From CAZZKE01 sp964655005 (lineage in GTDB: Bacteria; Pseudomonadota; Alphaproteobacteria; Rhodospirillales; JABHCV01), in contig CAZZKE010000065.1 of assembly GCA_964655005.1 (NCBI GenBank), forward strand, positions 1-16,722: 16,722 nt of DNA, read 5' to 3'. The notes beneath the pieces were generated by a model. It searched no databases. It was not told where the DNA came from and saw nothing but the letters and a program-made list of their open reading frames with translations. Both the position numbers and the translations under genes were made by a program. Of the stretch, positions 7,295 through 13,856 are shown one piece after another (the stretch's first letter is position 1; the number at the start of each line of letters is the position of its first letter).

Positions 7295-7923
7295 TTGCTC
7301 GCCCGTCTCCCGATGGTCGCGGGGGCGGTCGCTTCTATGGTTTTGACAACGTCAAGGAAAACATTTGTCACCTTGTTGATTTCAAAACCGGCGGCCCTGA
7401 CATTGGCCACGGTGTCCCGGTTCAATTCCGGGCCCAGGCTTCGACACAGCGGACTGACAAAATTAAGCATTTGCCGGAACGGAAAATATTTCGATCCGGT
7501 GTGTTCGAACATTCGCAGGGCGCCGCCCGGTTTGAGCACCCTGCGCAGGGCCGACAATCCCTTGACGGGATCGGGAACCGAACAGAACGTACAGGAAGTA
7601 TAGACCTGATCGAACGACGCATCGGCGAAGTCCATTTCGTGGACATCCATCCGATGCACCGTCATCTGCCCGGAATAACCGGCCACCCTGGGCGCGGCCT
7701 TTTCCAGCATCTTCGGGCTTATATCGATGCCGATAATTTCCTTGCCTTCGGGAAAGCAGGAAATATCCAGCCCGGTGCCGACCGCCAGGAACAGAATTTT
7801 TCCGTCCATATGCGAAAAAAGCCGCTCCTTGTACTGTCGCCATCTTTTTTCCGGGCCCAGCCCGCCCATCAGGTCGAACGTTGCGGCGGCTGAATCCCAT
7901 TTTTTCCGGGTTATCTCGTCCAT
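7291..7923 (-). CDS. Class I SAM-dependent methyltransferase (Methyltransf_11 / METTL7-like)
   Basis: The 210-residue enzyme has a Rossmann-like SAM fold. Motif I is ILFLAVGTGLDI at 43-54, and Asp67 in IGIDISPKML is the acidic residue that would bind the SAM ribose. Motif II/III covers FDQVYTSCTFCSVPDP at 104-119, with KPGGALRMFEH at 131-141. The CSVPDP segment, the FEH after motif III and the later LNRDT...AAGF region resemble METTL7/UbiE-like enzymes; the substrate (thiol, lipid or quinone) is unknown. There is no membrane anchor. Its ATG overlaps the stop of the upstream membrane-protein gene by one base (TGATG), and its own stop overlaps the start of the TPR-sulfotransferase gene (ATGA). 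All three are therefore probably translated in step, which suggests a shared pathway or complex. Confidence 0.85.
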   Translation of the reverse strand: MDEITRKKWDSAAATFDLMGGLGPEKRWRQYKERLFSHMDGKILFLAVGTGLDISCFPEGKEIIGIDISPKMLEKAAPRVAGYSGQMTVHRMDVHEMDFADASFDQVYTSCTFCSVPDPVKGLSALRRVLKPGGALRMFEHTGSKYFPFRQMLNFVSPLCRSLGPELNRDTVANVRAAGFEINKVTNVFLDVVKTIEATAPATIGRRASK

Positions 7924-8294
7924 CAGGCGGCCTCGCCGTGCAGCCGGTTTTGCAGGACATAGGTGAAGGCCAGGCCGGCCAGGCCGGCCACCGCGCCGGT
8001 CAGGGCCGAATCCGCCGGGCTCAGGTGGATCACGGCGTGCAGCATGGCCACCGTCATGCCGGCCAGCATTCCGCCAAGCGCGGCCGGCAGCATTACCTCG
8101 AAGGCGCCAAACAACGGCGACAACAGCAATCCGCTCAGCATTCCGATAAACATGCCGATGGCCGTGCCGATTAACATGCCAAGCGGGACAAACCAGTCAG
8201 CCGGAATTAGAAACTGGCCGAGCCATCCCGTGGCGGCGCCGGCCAGGGCGCAGGCCGTCAGGTCGCCAATTACAAAATAGATTCGTCGTTCCAT
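7923..8294 (-). CDS. Small integral membrane protein with a glycine zipper
   Basis: I do not recognise the family. The 123-residue product has three to four hydrophobic segments (about 6-29, 35-60, 64-88 and 95-115), short loops and almost no charged residues inside them. The second segment carries glycines at every fourth residue (GMLIGTAIGMFIGMLSG), a five-glycine zipper that would give tight helix packing or oligomerisation. The ATG at 8294 is preceded by AGGGAA at about 8 bases. It starts 31 bases after the purB stop and its own stop overlaps the methyltransferase start, so it is the first gene of a coupled trio and may be co-transcribed with purB. A role as a membrane anchor, channel or scaffold for the next two enzymes is conjecture. 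Confidence 0.8.
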   Translation of the reverse strand: MERRIYFVIGDLTACALAGAATGWLGQFLIPADWFVPLGMLIGTAIGMFIGMLSGLLLSPLFGAFEVMLPAALGGMLAGMTVAMLHAVIHLSPADSALTGAVAGLAGLAFTYVLQNRLHGEAA

Positions 8295-8325
8295 TATACC
8301 GGTTCCCTAAAGCCGTAAATCCGCG

Positions 8326-9720
8326 TCAGGCCGCGCCGAACACGCGGGTGAATATAACGTCGGCGTTTTTGGTGTGGAAGGCCGTCGAGCCGCCATCGAA
8401 CAGGCTGGCAAGGCCGTCATCGCCAAGCGCCGCCGCCACTTCTTCGTCGGTCGACAGGTAATACAGGAAACGGCTTTCGTGCCTGGCGGCTTCCTGGTCT
8501 TCGGGATTGGTCTCGACCTCGCCGTCCGGATTGTCCGGGTCTATGCCGTAGCTGCGCCATACCTTCATGGCGTTGCGCTGGACAATGCGGTAGCCATCCT
8601 CGCGGCTAAGCCCGTGCTGGGTCAGGGTCAGCAGGACCCGCTGTGAATCATGCAAACCACCGAATTGCATCAGGTTGGTCAGCATGGCTTGCGGATAGAT
8701 AACCAGCTTGTCGATCATTCCGGTCAGCCGTTTCAGGGCAAAATCCAGCGTCACAGTAGCGTCCGGGGCAAACATGCGTTCCACCGACGAATGGGAAATA
8801 TCCCTTTCATGCCAAAGCGTTATGTTTTCCATGGCGGGGATGACGGCGGCCCGCACGATGCGGGCCAGGCCGGTCAGGTTTTCCGACAGGATCGGGTTGC
8901 GCTTGTGCGGCATGGCCGATGATCCCTTCTGGCCGGGGGCGAAATATTCCTGGGCCTCGCGCACTTCCGAACGTTGCAGGTGGCGGATTTCGGTGGCCAG
9001 CCGCTCGATGCCGCCGGCGATCACGCCAAGGGTGGCGAAATAGGCGGCGTGGCGGTCGCGCGGAATGACCTGGGTGGAAACCGGCTCCGGCCTCAGGCCC
9101 ATTTTTTCGGCGACGTATTCCTCGACCTTGGGGTCGATGTTGGCGAATGTGCCGACCGCCCCGGAAATGGCGCAGGTGGCGACTTCGGCCCTGGCCCGGA
9201 CCATGCGTTCGCGGTCGCGTTTGAATTCGGCGTAGTGGCCGGCCAGTTTGATGCCAAATGTCGTCGGTTCGGCGTGGATACCGTGGCTGCGGCCGATACA
9301 GGCCGAATTTTTGTGTTCGCGGGCGCGCCGTTCCAGCACTTCCAGCAGGGCGTCCAGATCGGCGATTATAATATCGGCGGCCTGGGTCATCTGCACCGCC
9401 AGACAGGTGTCCAGCACATCCGACGAGGTCATGCCCTGATGCACGAAGCGGGCCTGTTCGCCGACAACTTCGGAAAGTTCGGTCAGGAAGGCGATAACAT
9501 CGTGGTGGGTCTGGCGTTCGATTTCGTCGATGCGCTCGATCCTCGACGTATCATATGGCTTGTCGCCGTGCTCGCGGACGGCGCGCGCGGCCGCGGTCGG
9601 AATCACCCCCAACCCGGCCTGGGCGTCGCAGGCGTGGGCCTCGATTTCGAACCAGATGCGGAATTTGTTGGCGGGCTCCCAGATGGCGACCATCTCGGGG
9701 CGGCTGTAGCGAGGAATCAT
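8326..9720 (-). CDS. purB: Adenylosuccinate lyase
   Basis: PurB cleaves SAICAR to AICAR and adenylosuccinate to AMP, both with release of fumarate, in purine biosynthesis. The 464-residue product carries the fumarase/aspartase-superfamily signature GSSAMPHKRNP at 266-276 with the catalytic serine. The substrate loops HHDVIAF (72-78), TSSDVLDT (98-105) and GRSHGIHAEPTTFG (143-156, with the general-acid His region) are also present. The ATG at 9720 was chosen because GGAG lies 6 bases upstream and MIPRYSR is the usual N-terminus; an in-frame upstream ATG at 9795 would overlap the MFS gene. The protein is about 30 residues longer than the Bacillus-type enzyme, owing to an acidic, Pro/Asn-rich stretch at about 391-416. 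It follows the MFS gene by 55 bases on the same strand. Confidence 0.97.
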   Translation of the reverse strand: MIPRYSRPEMVAIWEPANKFRIWFEIEAHACDAQAGLGVIPTAAARAVREHGDKPYDTSRIERIDEIERQTHHDVIAFLTELSEVVGEQARFVHQGMTSSDVLDTCLAVQMTQAADIIIADLDALLEVLERRAREHKNSACIGRSHGIHAEPTTFGIKLAGHYAEFKRDRERMVRARAEVATCAISGAVGTFANIDPKVEEYVAEKMGLRPEPVSTQVIPRDRHAAYFATLGVIAGGIERLATEIRHLQRSEVREAQEYFAPGQKGSSAMPHKRNPILSENLTGLARIVRAAVIPAMENITLWHERDISHSSVERMFAPDATVTLDFALKRLTGMIDKLVIYPQAMLTNLMQFGGLHDSQRVLLTLTQHGLSREDGYRIVQRNAMKVWRSYGIDPDNPDGEVETNPEDQEAARHESRFLYYLSTDEEVAAALGDDGLASLFDGGSTAFHTKNADVIFTRVFGAA

Positions 9721-9775
9721 TGTCGGCTCCGAACTCGTAAACTCTGCTGCGGGTATAGCGAAATAGCCATCGAAT

Positions 9776-11029
9776 TTAAAGCGGCATATCCGCATGGGCG
9801 AAGGCCCGACGGCCTTTGGCGAATATCGCCAGCCAGGCCAGCGAGGCTATCTGGGCCGCCAGCATCAGGCCGAAAGCCGCCCGGTAACCGTCGGGATCGT
9901 AGCCGCCGCCCGGCGTTTTGTCCCACATGCCGATGATCGCCCCGGTGCCCCACTGGGCGGCGAAGGCGGTGACAAACACCAGCAGGTTGAGCCCGGTGAT
10001 AACCCGCCCCGCCAGATGCGCCGGAAATTTCTGCGACAGCGCCGCGTATGGTAAAATGCCGGTGGTGCCGAAGAAACCGAAGGCCATCCACAGCAGCAGA
10101 ATATTATCGCTCAAACGGAAGGCGATGGCCGCCTGCACAAGCATGAACAGGCTCATGCCGACGATGCCCAGGCTCATCGGCTTGACGCCGACCCGGCCCA
10201 GCCGGTCGGCGATCACGCCCATGGAAATGAACCCGGTGACCATGGCGGCGGCGACCAGCAGCAGATAAGTCGCAATCTGGTCTCGCGGCAGGCCGCCGAC
10301 ATCGCCCAGCCACGGCCCCGACCACAGGCCTTGAATCGCCAGGAAAGTCGCCTGCGAGGCGACCGCCACCGGCGCTACCCACCAGAACGCCGGGCTGGTG
10401 AAAACCTGCCCGATTCCCCCGATCTGTTCCCTGAGCCCCCCGGACTGACCGCCGCTCGCGCCTTCGCCGCGCCGGGGCACCGTAAAATAAATTAGTGCGG
10501 CGACCGCCACCGTGGCCGCCGCCAGGGTGAAGAATATGCCGCGCCAGTCGGTTACGGAAAGCGCCGCTTCGACCGGCACGGTTCCCATCAATGCCCCCAT
10601 GCCGCCGGCCGCCATCTGGAACCCGTTGATAAGCGGTAGCCGTTCCTTTGGCGCCCATATTACATATGCCTTGAACGCCGCCATCAGGCAGGACGAAACG
10701 CCAAGCCCGATCAGGGCGCGTCCGGCGATCAGGCCGCCGGGGGTCTCGGCCATGGCGAAGACGAAGGCGCCCAGGGCGGCAATAAGCAGTAAAATCGCCT
10801 CGGTCTTGCGCGGTCCGTAATGGTCGAGCAGGATGCCCAGCGGTAACTGGAACATGGCGAAGGTCAGGAAGTAGGCGCTGGTCAGCAACCCCAGATCCGA
10901 CGCCCCCAGCCCCAGTTCGGAAATCAGGTCCGGCGCGATGACGGCGTTGACCACCCGGTACAGATAGGACAGGAAATAACCGAATGCGAACGGGATGAAC
11001 ACCCGGACAAGGGAGTTGGAAGCGGGCAT
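9776..11029 (-). CDS. Major facilitator superfamily transporter
   Basis: This 417-residue inner-membrane transporter has about 12 predicted helices. The motif-A loop between TM2 and TM3 is present (GILLDHYGPRK at 65-75), with a related loop GVIADRLGRVG in the second half. The central loop around 190-205 is glycine-rich and polar (RRGEGASGGQSGG), as is usual between the two six-helix halves. The substrate cannot be told. The gene sits between hpt (divergent, 65-base gap) and purB (same strand, 55 bases downstream), so a purine or nucleoside link is possible but not shown. The start ATG at 11029 lacks a clear ribosome site; only AGGC lies about 15 bases upstream. The alternative is a slightly later start. 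Confidence 0.9.
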   Translation of the reverse strand: MPASNSLVRVFIPFAFGYFLSYLYRVVNAVIAPDLISELGLGASDLGLLTSAYFLTFAMFQLPLGILLDHYGPRKTEAILLLIAALGAFVFAMAETPGGLIAGRALIGLGVSSCLMAAFKAYVIWAPKERLPLINGFQMAAGGMGALMGTVPVEAALSVTDWRGIFFTLAAATVAVAALIYFTVPRRGEGASGGQSGGLREQIGGIGQVFTSPAFWWVAPVAVASQATFLAIQGLWSGPWLGDVGGLPRDQIATYLLLVAAAMVTGFISMGVIADRLGRVGVKPMSLGIVGMSLFMLVQAAIAFRLSDNILLLWMAFGFFGTTGILPYAALSQKFPAHLAGRVITGLNLLVFVTAFAAQWGTGAIIGMWDKTPGGGYDPDGYRAAFGLMLAAQIASLAWLAIFAKGRRAFAHADMPL

Positions 11030-11094
11030 GGGGGACAGCCTGTTTTTTTCTCGAAATCCTTGTCTACAGGAGCGGGCGGTGAAAGAGTAGCAAA

Positions 11095-11628
11095 ATGAAC
11101 GATGTCAGAATGCTCTATAGCGAGGAGGAAATCGCCCGGCGGGTCGGCGAACTGGCGATCGAGATTGCCGCCGCCGTGCCGGGCGATCTGGAAATTATTG
11201 GCGTGCTGAAGGGCAGTTTCGTTTTCCTGGCCGACCTGATCCGGGCACTCGACAAGGCCGGGCGGTCTTCCCAGGTGGAATTTCTCCGCCTATCCAGCTA
11301 CGGCAGCAAGCAGAAGGCCACGGGCGACGTGGTGTTGATCGGCGGCTATCCGACGGTTGGTGATGACCGCCCGGTGCTGTTGGTCGATGATATCGTCGAT
11401 ACCGGCAATTCCATCGCTTATGCCAAAAAATTGCTGCAGGCCAATGGCGCCGAAGCGATCCTGACCTGCACCCTGCTCGACAAGCCGTCGCGCCGGGAAA
11501 CCGAAATCAAGGTCGATTTCGTCGGCTTCACCATCCCCGACCTGTTCGTCGTCGGTTACGGCATCGACTACGCCGAAAACTACCGTTCGCTGCCCTATTT
11601 GGGAGAGGTCGAAAGGGAGGCGGATTAG
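11095..11628 (+). CDS. hpt: Hypoxanthine phosphoribosyltransferase
   Basis: This enzyme salvages hypoxanthine (and often guanine) with PRPP to give IMP/GMP. The 177-residue length is normal for the bacterial family. The PRPP-binding motif VLLVDDIVDTGNS is at 94-106, the pyrophosphate loop LKGS is at 38-41, and Lys130 (LLDKPSRR) is at the purine-binding position. FVVGYGIDYAENYRSLPYLG (151-170) is the conserved C-terminal base-recognition segment. The flexible catalytic loop region includes LSSYGSKQK at 66-74. It begins 65 bases from the divergent MFS start and ends two bases from the convergent stop of the chorismate-lyase-like gene. The ribosome site is weak (AAAGAG about 7 bases before ATG). 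Confidence 0.95.
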   Translation: MNDVRMLYSEEEIARRVGELAIEIAAAVPGDLEIIGVLKGSFVFLADLIRALDKAGRSSQVEFLRLSSYGSKQKATGDVVLIGGYPTVGDDRPVLLVDDIVDTGNSIAYAKKLLQANGAEAILTCTLLDKPSRRETEIKVDFVGFTIPDLFVVGYGIDYAENYRSLPYLGEVEREAD

Positions 11629-11630
11629 CG

Positions 11631-12218
11631 CTAGTGTCCAAACTTCAGAAGACTGCCCCGGTAAACTTCCCATACCTCGGAAACGGGCCGGTGTGTGCGG
11701 TCGTATAATATCGCTCGATGCTCGAAAATGGCGTCGGGAATATCGACCGGGCCGGGGATTGTTTCCAGGCGCTTTTCACGGGACATCATTTCCCATCCGT
11801 CCGGCAGCGGCGACCACAACAATCGGGACGAGAAGGTCTGGCGATAGACCTTCAGGCTTCTGACTACCTTGCCAAACGGGGTGTCGGTGGTTTCCAGCAG
11901 CTTGTTCATGTTTTTCGTCAGGCGGCCCGGCAGATACCAGTTGTGGGCTTCCGAAACGATGGTTTCGCCCCAGTTCAGGCAAACGTGGCGAAATTTTACG
12001 GTCGCCGGTGGCCCGGCCCGAAGACGGTGAAGCTGGCTCCGCGTCGGTAATTTTTTCCGCCGGTCCGGCAGGTGAGCGGTAATTTTCGAGGCCGCCGCAA
12101 GGCCGTGTCTGCGGCACCAGTTTTCCAGGGTCAGGGTGGCGCTGGGCGCACCGAGAATTTCCGCGTTCAGGGTTTGCATTACGGCCAGCGTTTCCAGTCG
12201 GGCGATATAGTCGTCCAT
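11631..12218 (-). CDS. Chorismate-lyase-like (UbiC/DUF98-fold) protein
   Basis: The 195-residue product resembles the UbiC/chorismate pyruvate-lyase fold, although overall identity to E. coli UbiC looks low. FRHVCLNWGETIVSEAHNWY (76-95) fits the R-x-V-x-L...A/S pattern that contains the catalytic Arg (Arg77, compare UbiC Arg76). TDTPFGKVV (111-119) fits the PLG/PFG turn, and HRAILYDRTHRPVSEVWEVY (167-186) fits the final strand with the active-site Glu (Glu181, compare UbiC Glu155). No signal peptide is present. UbiC makes 4-hydroxybenzoate and pyruvate from chorismate; whether this relative does so is unknown. The ATG at 12218 lies 7 bases after the permease stop, so the gene is probably the last of the ABC operon. 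A TTG at 12242 inside the permease is an alternative start. Confidence 0.6.
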   Translation of the reverse strand: MDDYIARLETLAVMQTLNAEILGAPSATLTLENWCRRHGLAAASKITAHLPDRRKKLPTRSQLHRLRAGPPATVKFRHVCLNWGETIVSEAHNWYLPGRLTKNMNKLLETTDTPFGKVVRSLKVYRQTFSSRLLWSPLPDGWEMMSREKRLETIPGPVDIPDAIFEHRAILYDRTHRPVSEVWEVYRGSLLKFGH

Positions 12219-12225
12219 CGCGCCG

Positions 12226-13044
12226 TCACGTCCGCCAGTCAAGAAAGTATTTTTCCGCCTTGCCGATAATCCACGACATGGTAAGCCCCATGGCCGACAG
12301 AATGGCGACGCCGGCGATTAGCTGGTCGGTCGCCATCAGGCTGCCGGCCAGCAGAATATAGGCGCCGACACCGTATTCGGCGCCGATCATTTCGGCGGCG
12401 ACCAGCAGGACGATGGCGATCGATGTGGAAATTCGAAATCCGGAAAGGATAGCCGGCAGCGCCCCCGGCAGGATAATCTTGCGGACAATGGAAGACCACG
12501 AAAGCCCGAAAGATTGCCCCATGCGGATCAGGTTGCGGTCGACATTATCGACGCCGCCATAGGTGGCGATAACCGTCGGGAAGAAGGTGCCGAACAGGAT
12601 GGTCGCCACCTTCGATCCTTCGCCGATGCCAAACCAGATGATGAACAGCGGCAGCAGGGCGATTTTCGGGATCGGAAAAATGGCCGATACCAGCGGCGAC
12701 AGGGTTGCCCGCGCCAGCGAGAACAATCCGATCGCAAGGCCGACGATGACGCCCAGAATGGTTCCGCTGCTCCAGCCGATCAGCAGACGGTACAGCGAAG
12801 CGCTAAGATGCTTCCACAGCATGCCGCTGTCTACCAGTTGCATGAAAGCCTCCAGCGCCTCGCTGGGGGCCGGCAGGACCAGGGCGCTGATAAAGCCGCT
12901 GCGCGAGCCGAATTCCCAAAACATGATAAGGGCCGCGAACACCAGCGGTGCGATAACACCCGCCGGTTTCGGCACAAAGCCCTTGCCGCGAAAAGGAACC
13001 TGCGCCGATTTTTGCGCCGTTGTGGAATCCGGCCCCTTAGACAT
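12226..13044 (-). CDS. ABC transporter permease, NitT/TauT (SsuC-like) family
   Basis: This is the membrane subunit of an importer of the nitrate/sulfonate/taurine/thiamine-precursor class. The 272-residue protein has about six helices, beginning near 30-46 after a polar N-terminus. It carries the cytoplasmic EAA loop at about 176-201 (GQSFGLSWSSIVRKIILP), where the ATPase docks. FPIPKIALLPLFIIWFGIGE (123-142) is a highly conserved segment of this subfamily. The ATG at 13044 overlaps the end of the ATPase gene by 8 bases, so the two are translationally coupled. The chorismate-lyase-like gene follows 7 bases after its stop. The transported compound is not identifiable from this subunit. Confidence 0.95.
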   Translation of the reverse strand: MSKGPDSTTAQKSAQVPFRGKGFVPKPAGVIAPLVFAALIMFWEFGSRSGFISALVLPAPSEALEAFMQLVDSGMLWKHLSASLYRLLIGWSSGTILGVIVGLAIGLFSLARATLSPLVSAIFPIPKIALLPLFIIWFGIGEGSKVATILFGTFFPTVIATYGGVDNVDRNLIRMGQSFGLSWSSIVRKIILPGALPAILSGFRISTSIAIVLLVAAEMIGAEYGVGAYILLAGSLMATDQLIAGVAILSAMGLTMSWIIGKAEKYFLDWRT

Positions 13045-13804
13045 GGGCCAGTTCCTTGTCGGCGGCCAAGGCCTCCTCGCGCATCAGCGACCAAAGTTGA
13101 TTTTGCAGCGCTTCCAGCTTGGCTGAATTGCCGCGCCGTTCCGACAACGGCATGTCGATATCGACAATTTCGCGGATTCTTCCGGGTCGCCGCGACAGCA
13201 CCACGATGCGATGGCCAAGCGCTACCGCCTCGGCCAGGTTGTGGGTGACGTAGCAGGCAGTGAATTTTTCCCGCGACCACAATTCGATCAGGTCGTCCAT
13301 CAACAGTTCGCGGGTCTGGCTGTCAAGGGCCGATAGCGGTTCGTCCATCAGCATTACCGCCGGTTTGACACATAAGGCCCGGGCGATGGCCACCCGTTGC
13401 TTCATGCCGCCCGACAGTTGCCGGGGCAGGGCTTTTCTGAACTCGCTCAATTTGGTCCGGGCCAGGACATCGGCGATGATCTCCAGGCGTTCGGATTTGC
13501 CGATGTTGTGATCTTCAAGCGCCAGCGAAATGTTTCCTTCGACCGAACGCCAGGGAAGCAGGGCGAAATCCTGAAAAATATAGGTAAGCGGGTTAAGACA
13601 GCCCGCCGGAGGAGCCCCAATTTGCAAAATCTCGCCACTATCGGGGCGTTCCAGGCCGCCAATAAACCGCAAGAGAGTCGACTTTCCGCATCCCGAGGGT
13701 CCGATGATGCAGACTATCTGTCCCGATTTGACATCCAGGTTGATGTCTTCAAGGACCTCAAGGTCGCCATAGTAATGCGAGATTTTTTTAAGTTGTAAAT
13801 CCAT
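13037..13804 (-). CDS. ABC transporter ATP-binding protein, NitT/TauT (SsuB-like) family
   Basis: This 255-residue nucleotide-binding subunit energises the permease encoded next to it. All core motifs are intact: Walker A GPSGCGKST (35-43), the Q-loop Gln78 in FQDF, the signature LSGGMKQR (130-137), Walker B VMLMDEPLSALD (150-161) and the H-loop His188 in VTHN. RRPGRI near 208-213 is typical of SsuB/TauB proteins. The start ATG at 13804 has only a weak ribosome site (GGA about 9 bases upstream), lying next to a long hairpin at 13814-13845 that may reduce its translation relative to the binding protein. The 3' end overlaps the permease start by 8 bases. Confidence 0.96.
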   Translation of the reverse strand: MDLQLKKISHYYGDLEVLEDINLDVKSGQIVCIIGPSGCGKSTLLRFIGGLERPDSGEILQIGAPPAGCLNPLTYIFQDFALLPWRSVEGNISLALEDHNIGKSERLEIIADVLARTKLSEFRKALPRQLSGGMKQRVAIARALCVKPAVMLMDEPLSALDSQTRELLMDDLIELWSREKFTACYVTHNLAEAVALGHRIVVLSRRPGRIREIVDIDMPLSERRGNSAKLEALQNQLWSLMREEALAADKELAHV

Positions 13805-13813
13805 TGGATGATC

Positions 13814-13845
13814 CGAACCCGGGGCGCCCAGGCGCCCCGGGTTCG
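13814..13845 (-). promoter_or_regulatory. Perfect 15-bp inverted repeat between binding-protein and ATPase genes
   Basis: The arms CGAACCCGGGGCGCC (13814-13828) and GGCGCCCCGGGTTCG (13831-13845) are perfect complements with 2 bases between them, so the folded RNA would have a GC-rich stem of about 13 pairs. It fills most of the 52-base gap, starting 11 bases after the binding-protein stop and ending 9 bases before the ATPase ATG. No T-run follows on the minus strand, so it is unlikely to be a full intrinsic terminator. By analogy with malE-malF-type operons it may stabilise the upstream mRNA or attenuate downstream expression. Confidence 0.7.
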
Positions 13846-13856
13846 CACTGACTTTC

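Noticed and set aside
7968..7990. Repeated GGCCAGGCCGGCC pattern as a tandem repeat element
   Set aside because: It is explained by Gly-Leu-Ala codons (GLAGLA) in the membrane-protein gene and is too short to be a separate element.
8974..9936. A 320-codon open frame on the plus strand opposite purB and the end of the MFS gene
   Set aside because: It is antisense to the clearly conserved purB, has a low-complexity Gly/Asp/Ala/Phe-rich composition typical of GC-rich shadow frames and shows no family motif.
12514..13248. A 244-codon plus-strand frame opposite the permease and ATPase genes
   Set aside because: It is antisense to two genes with intact motifs, and its Arg/Gln/Asp/Ala-rich translation resembles no protein domain.
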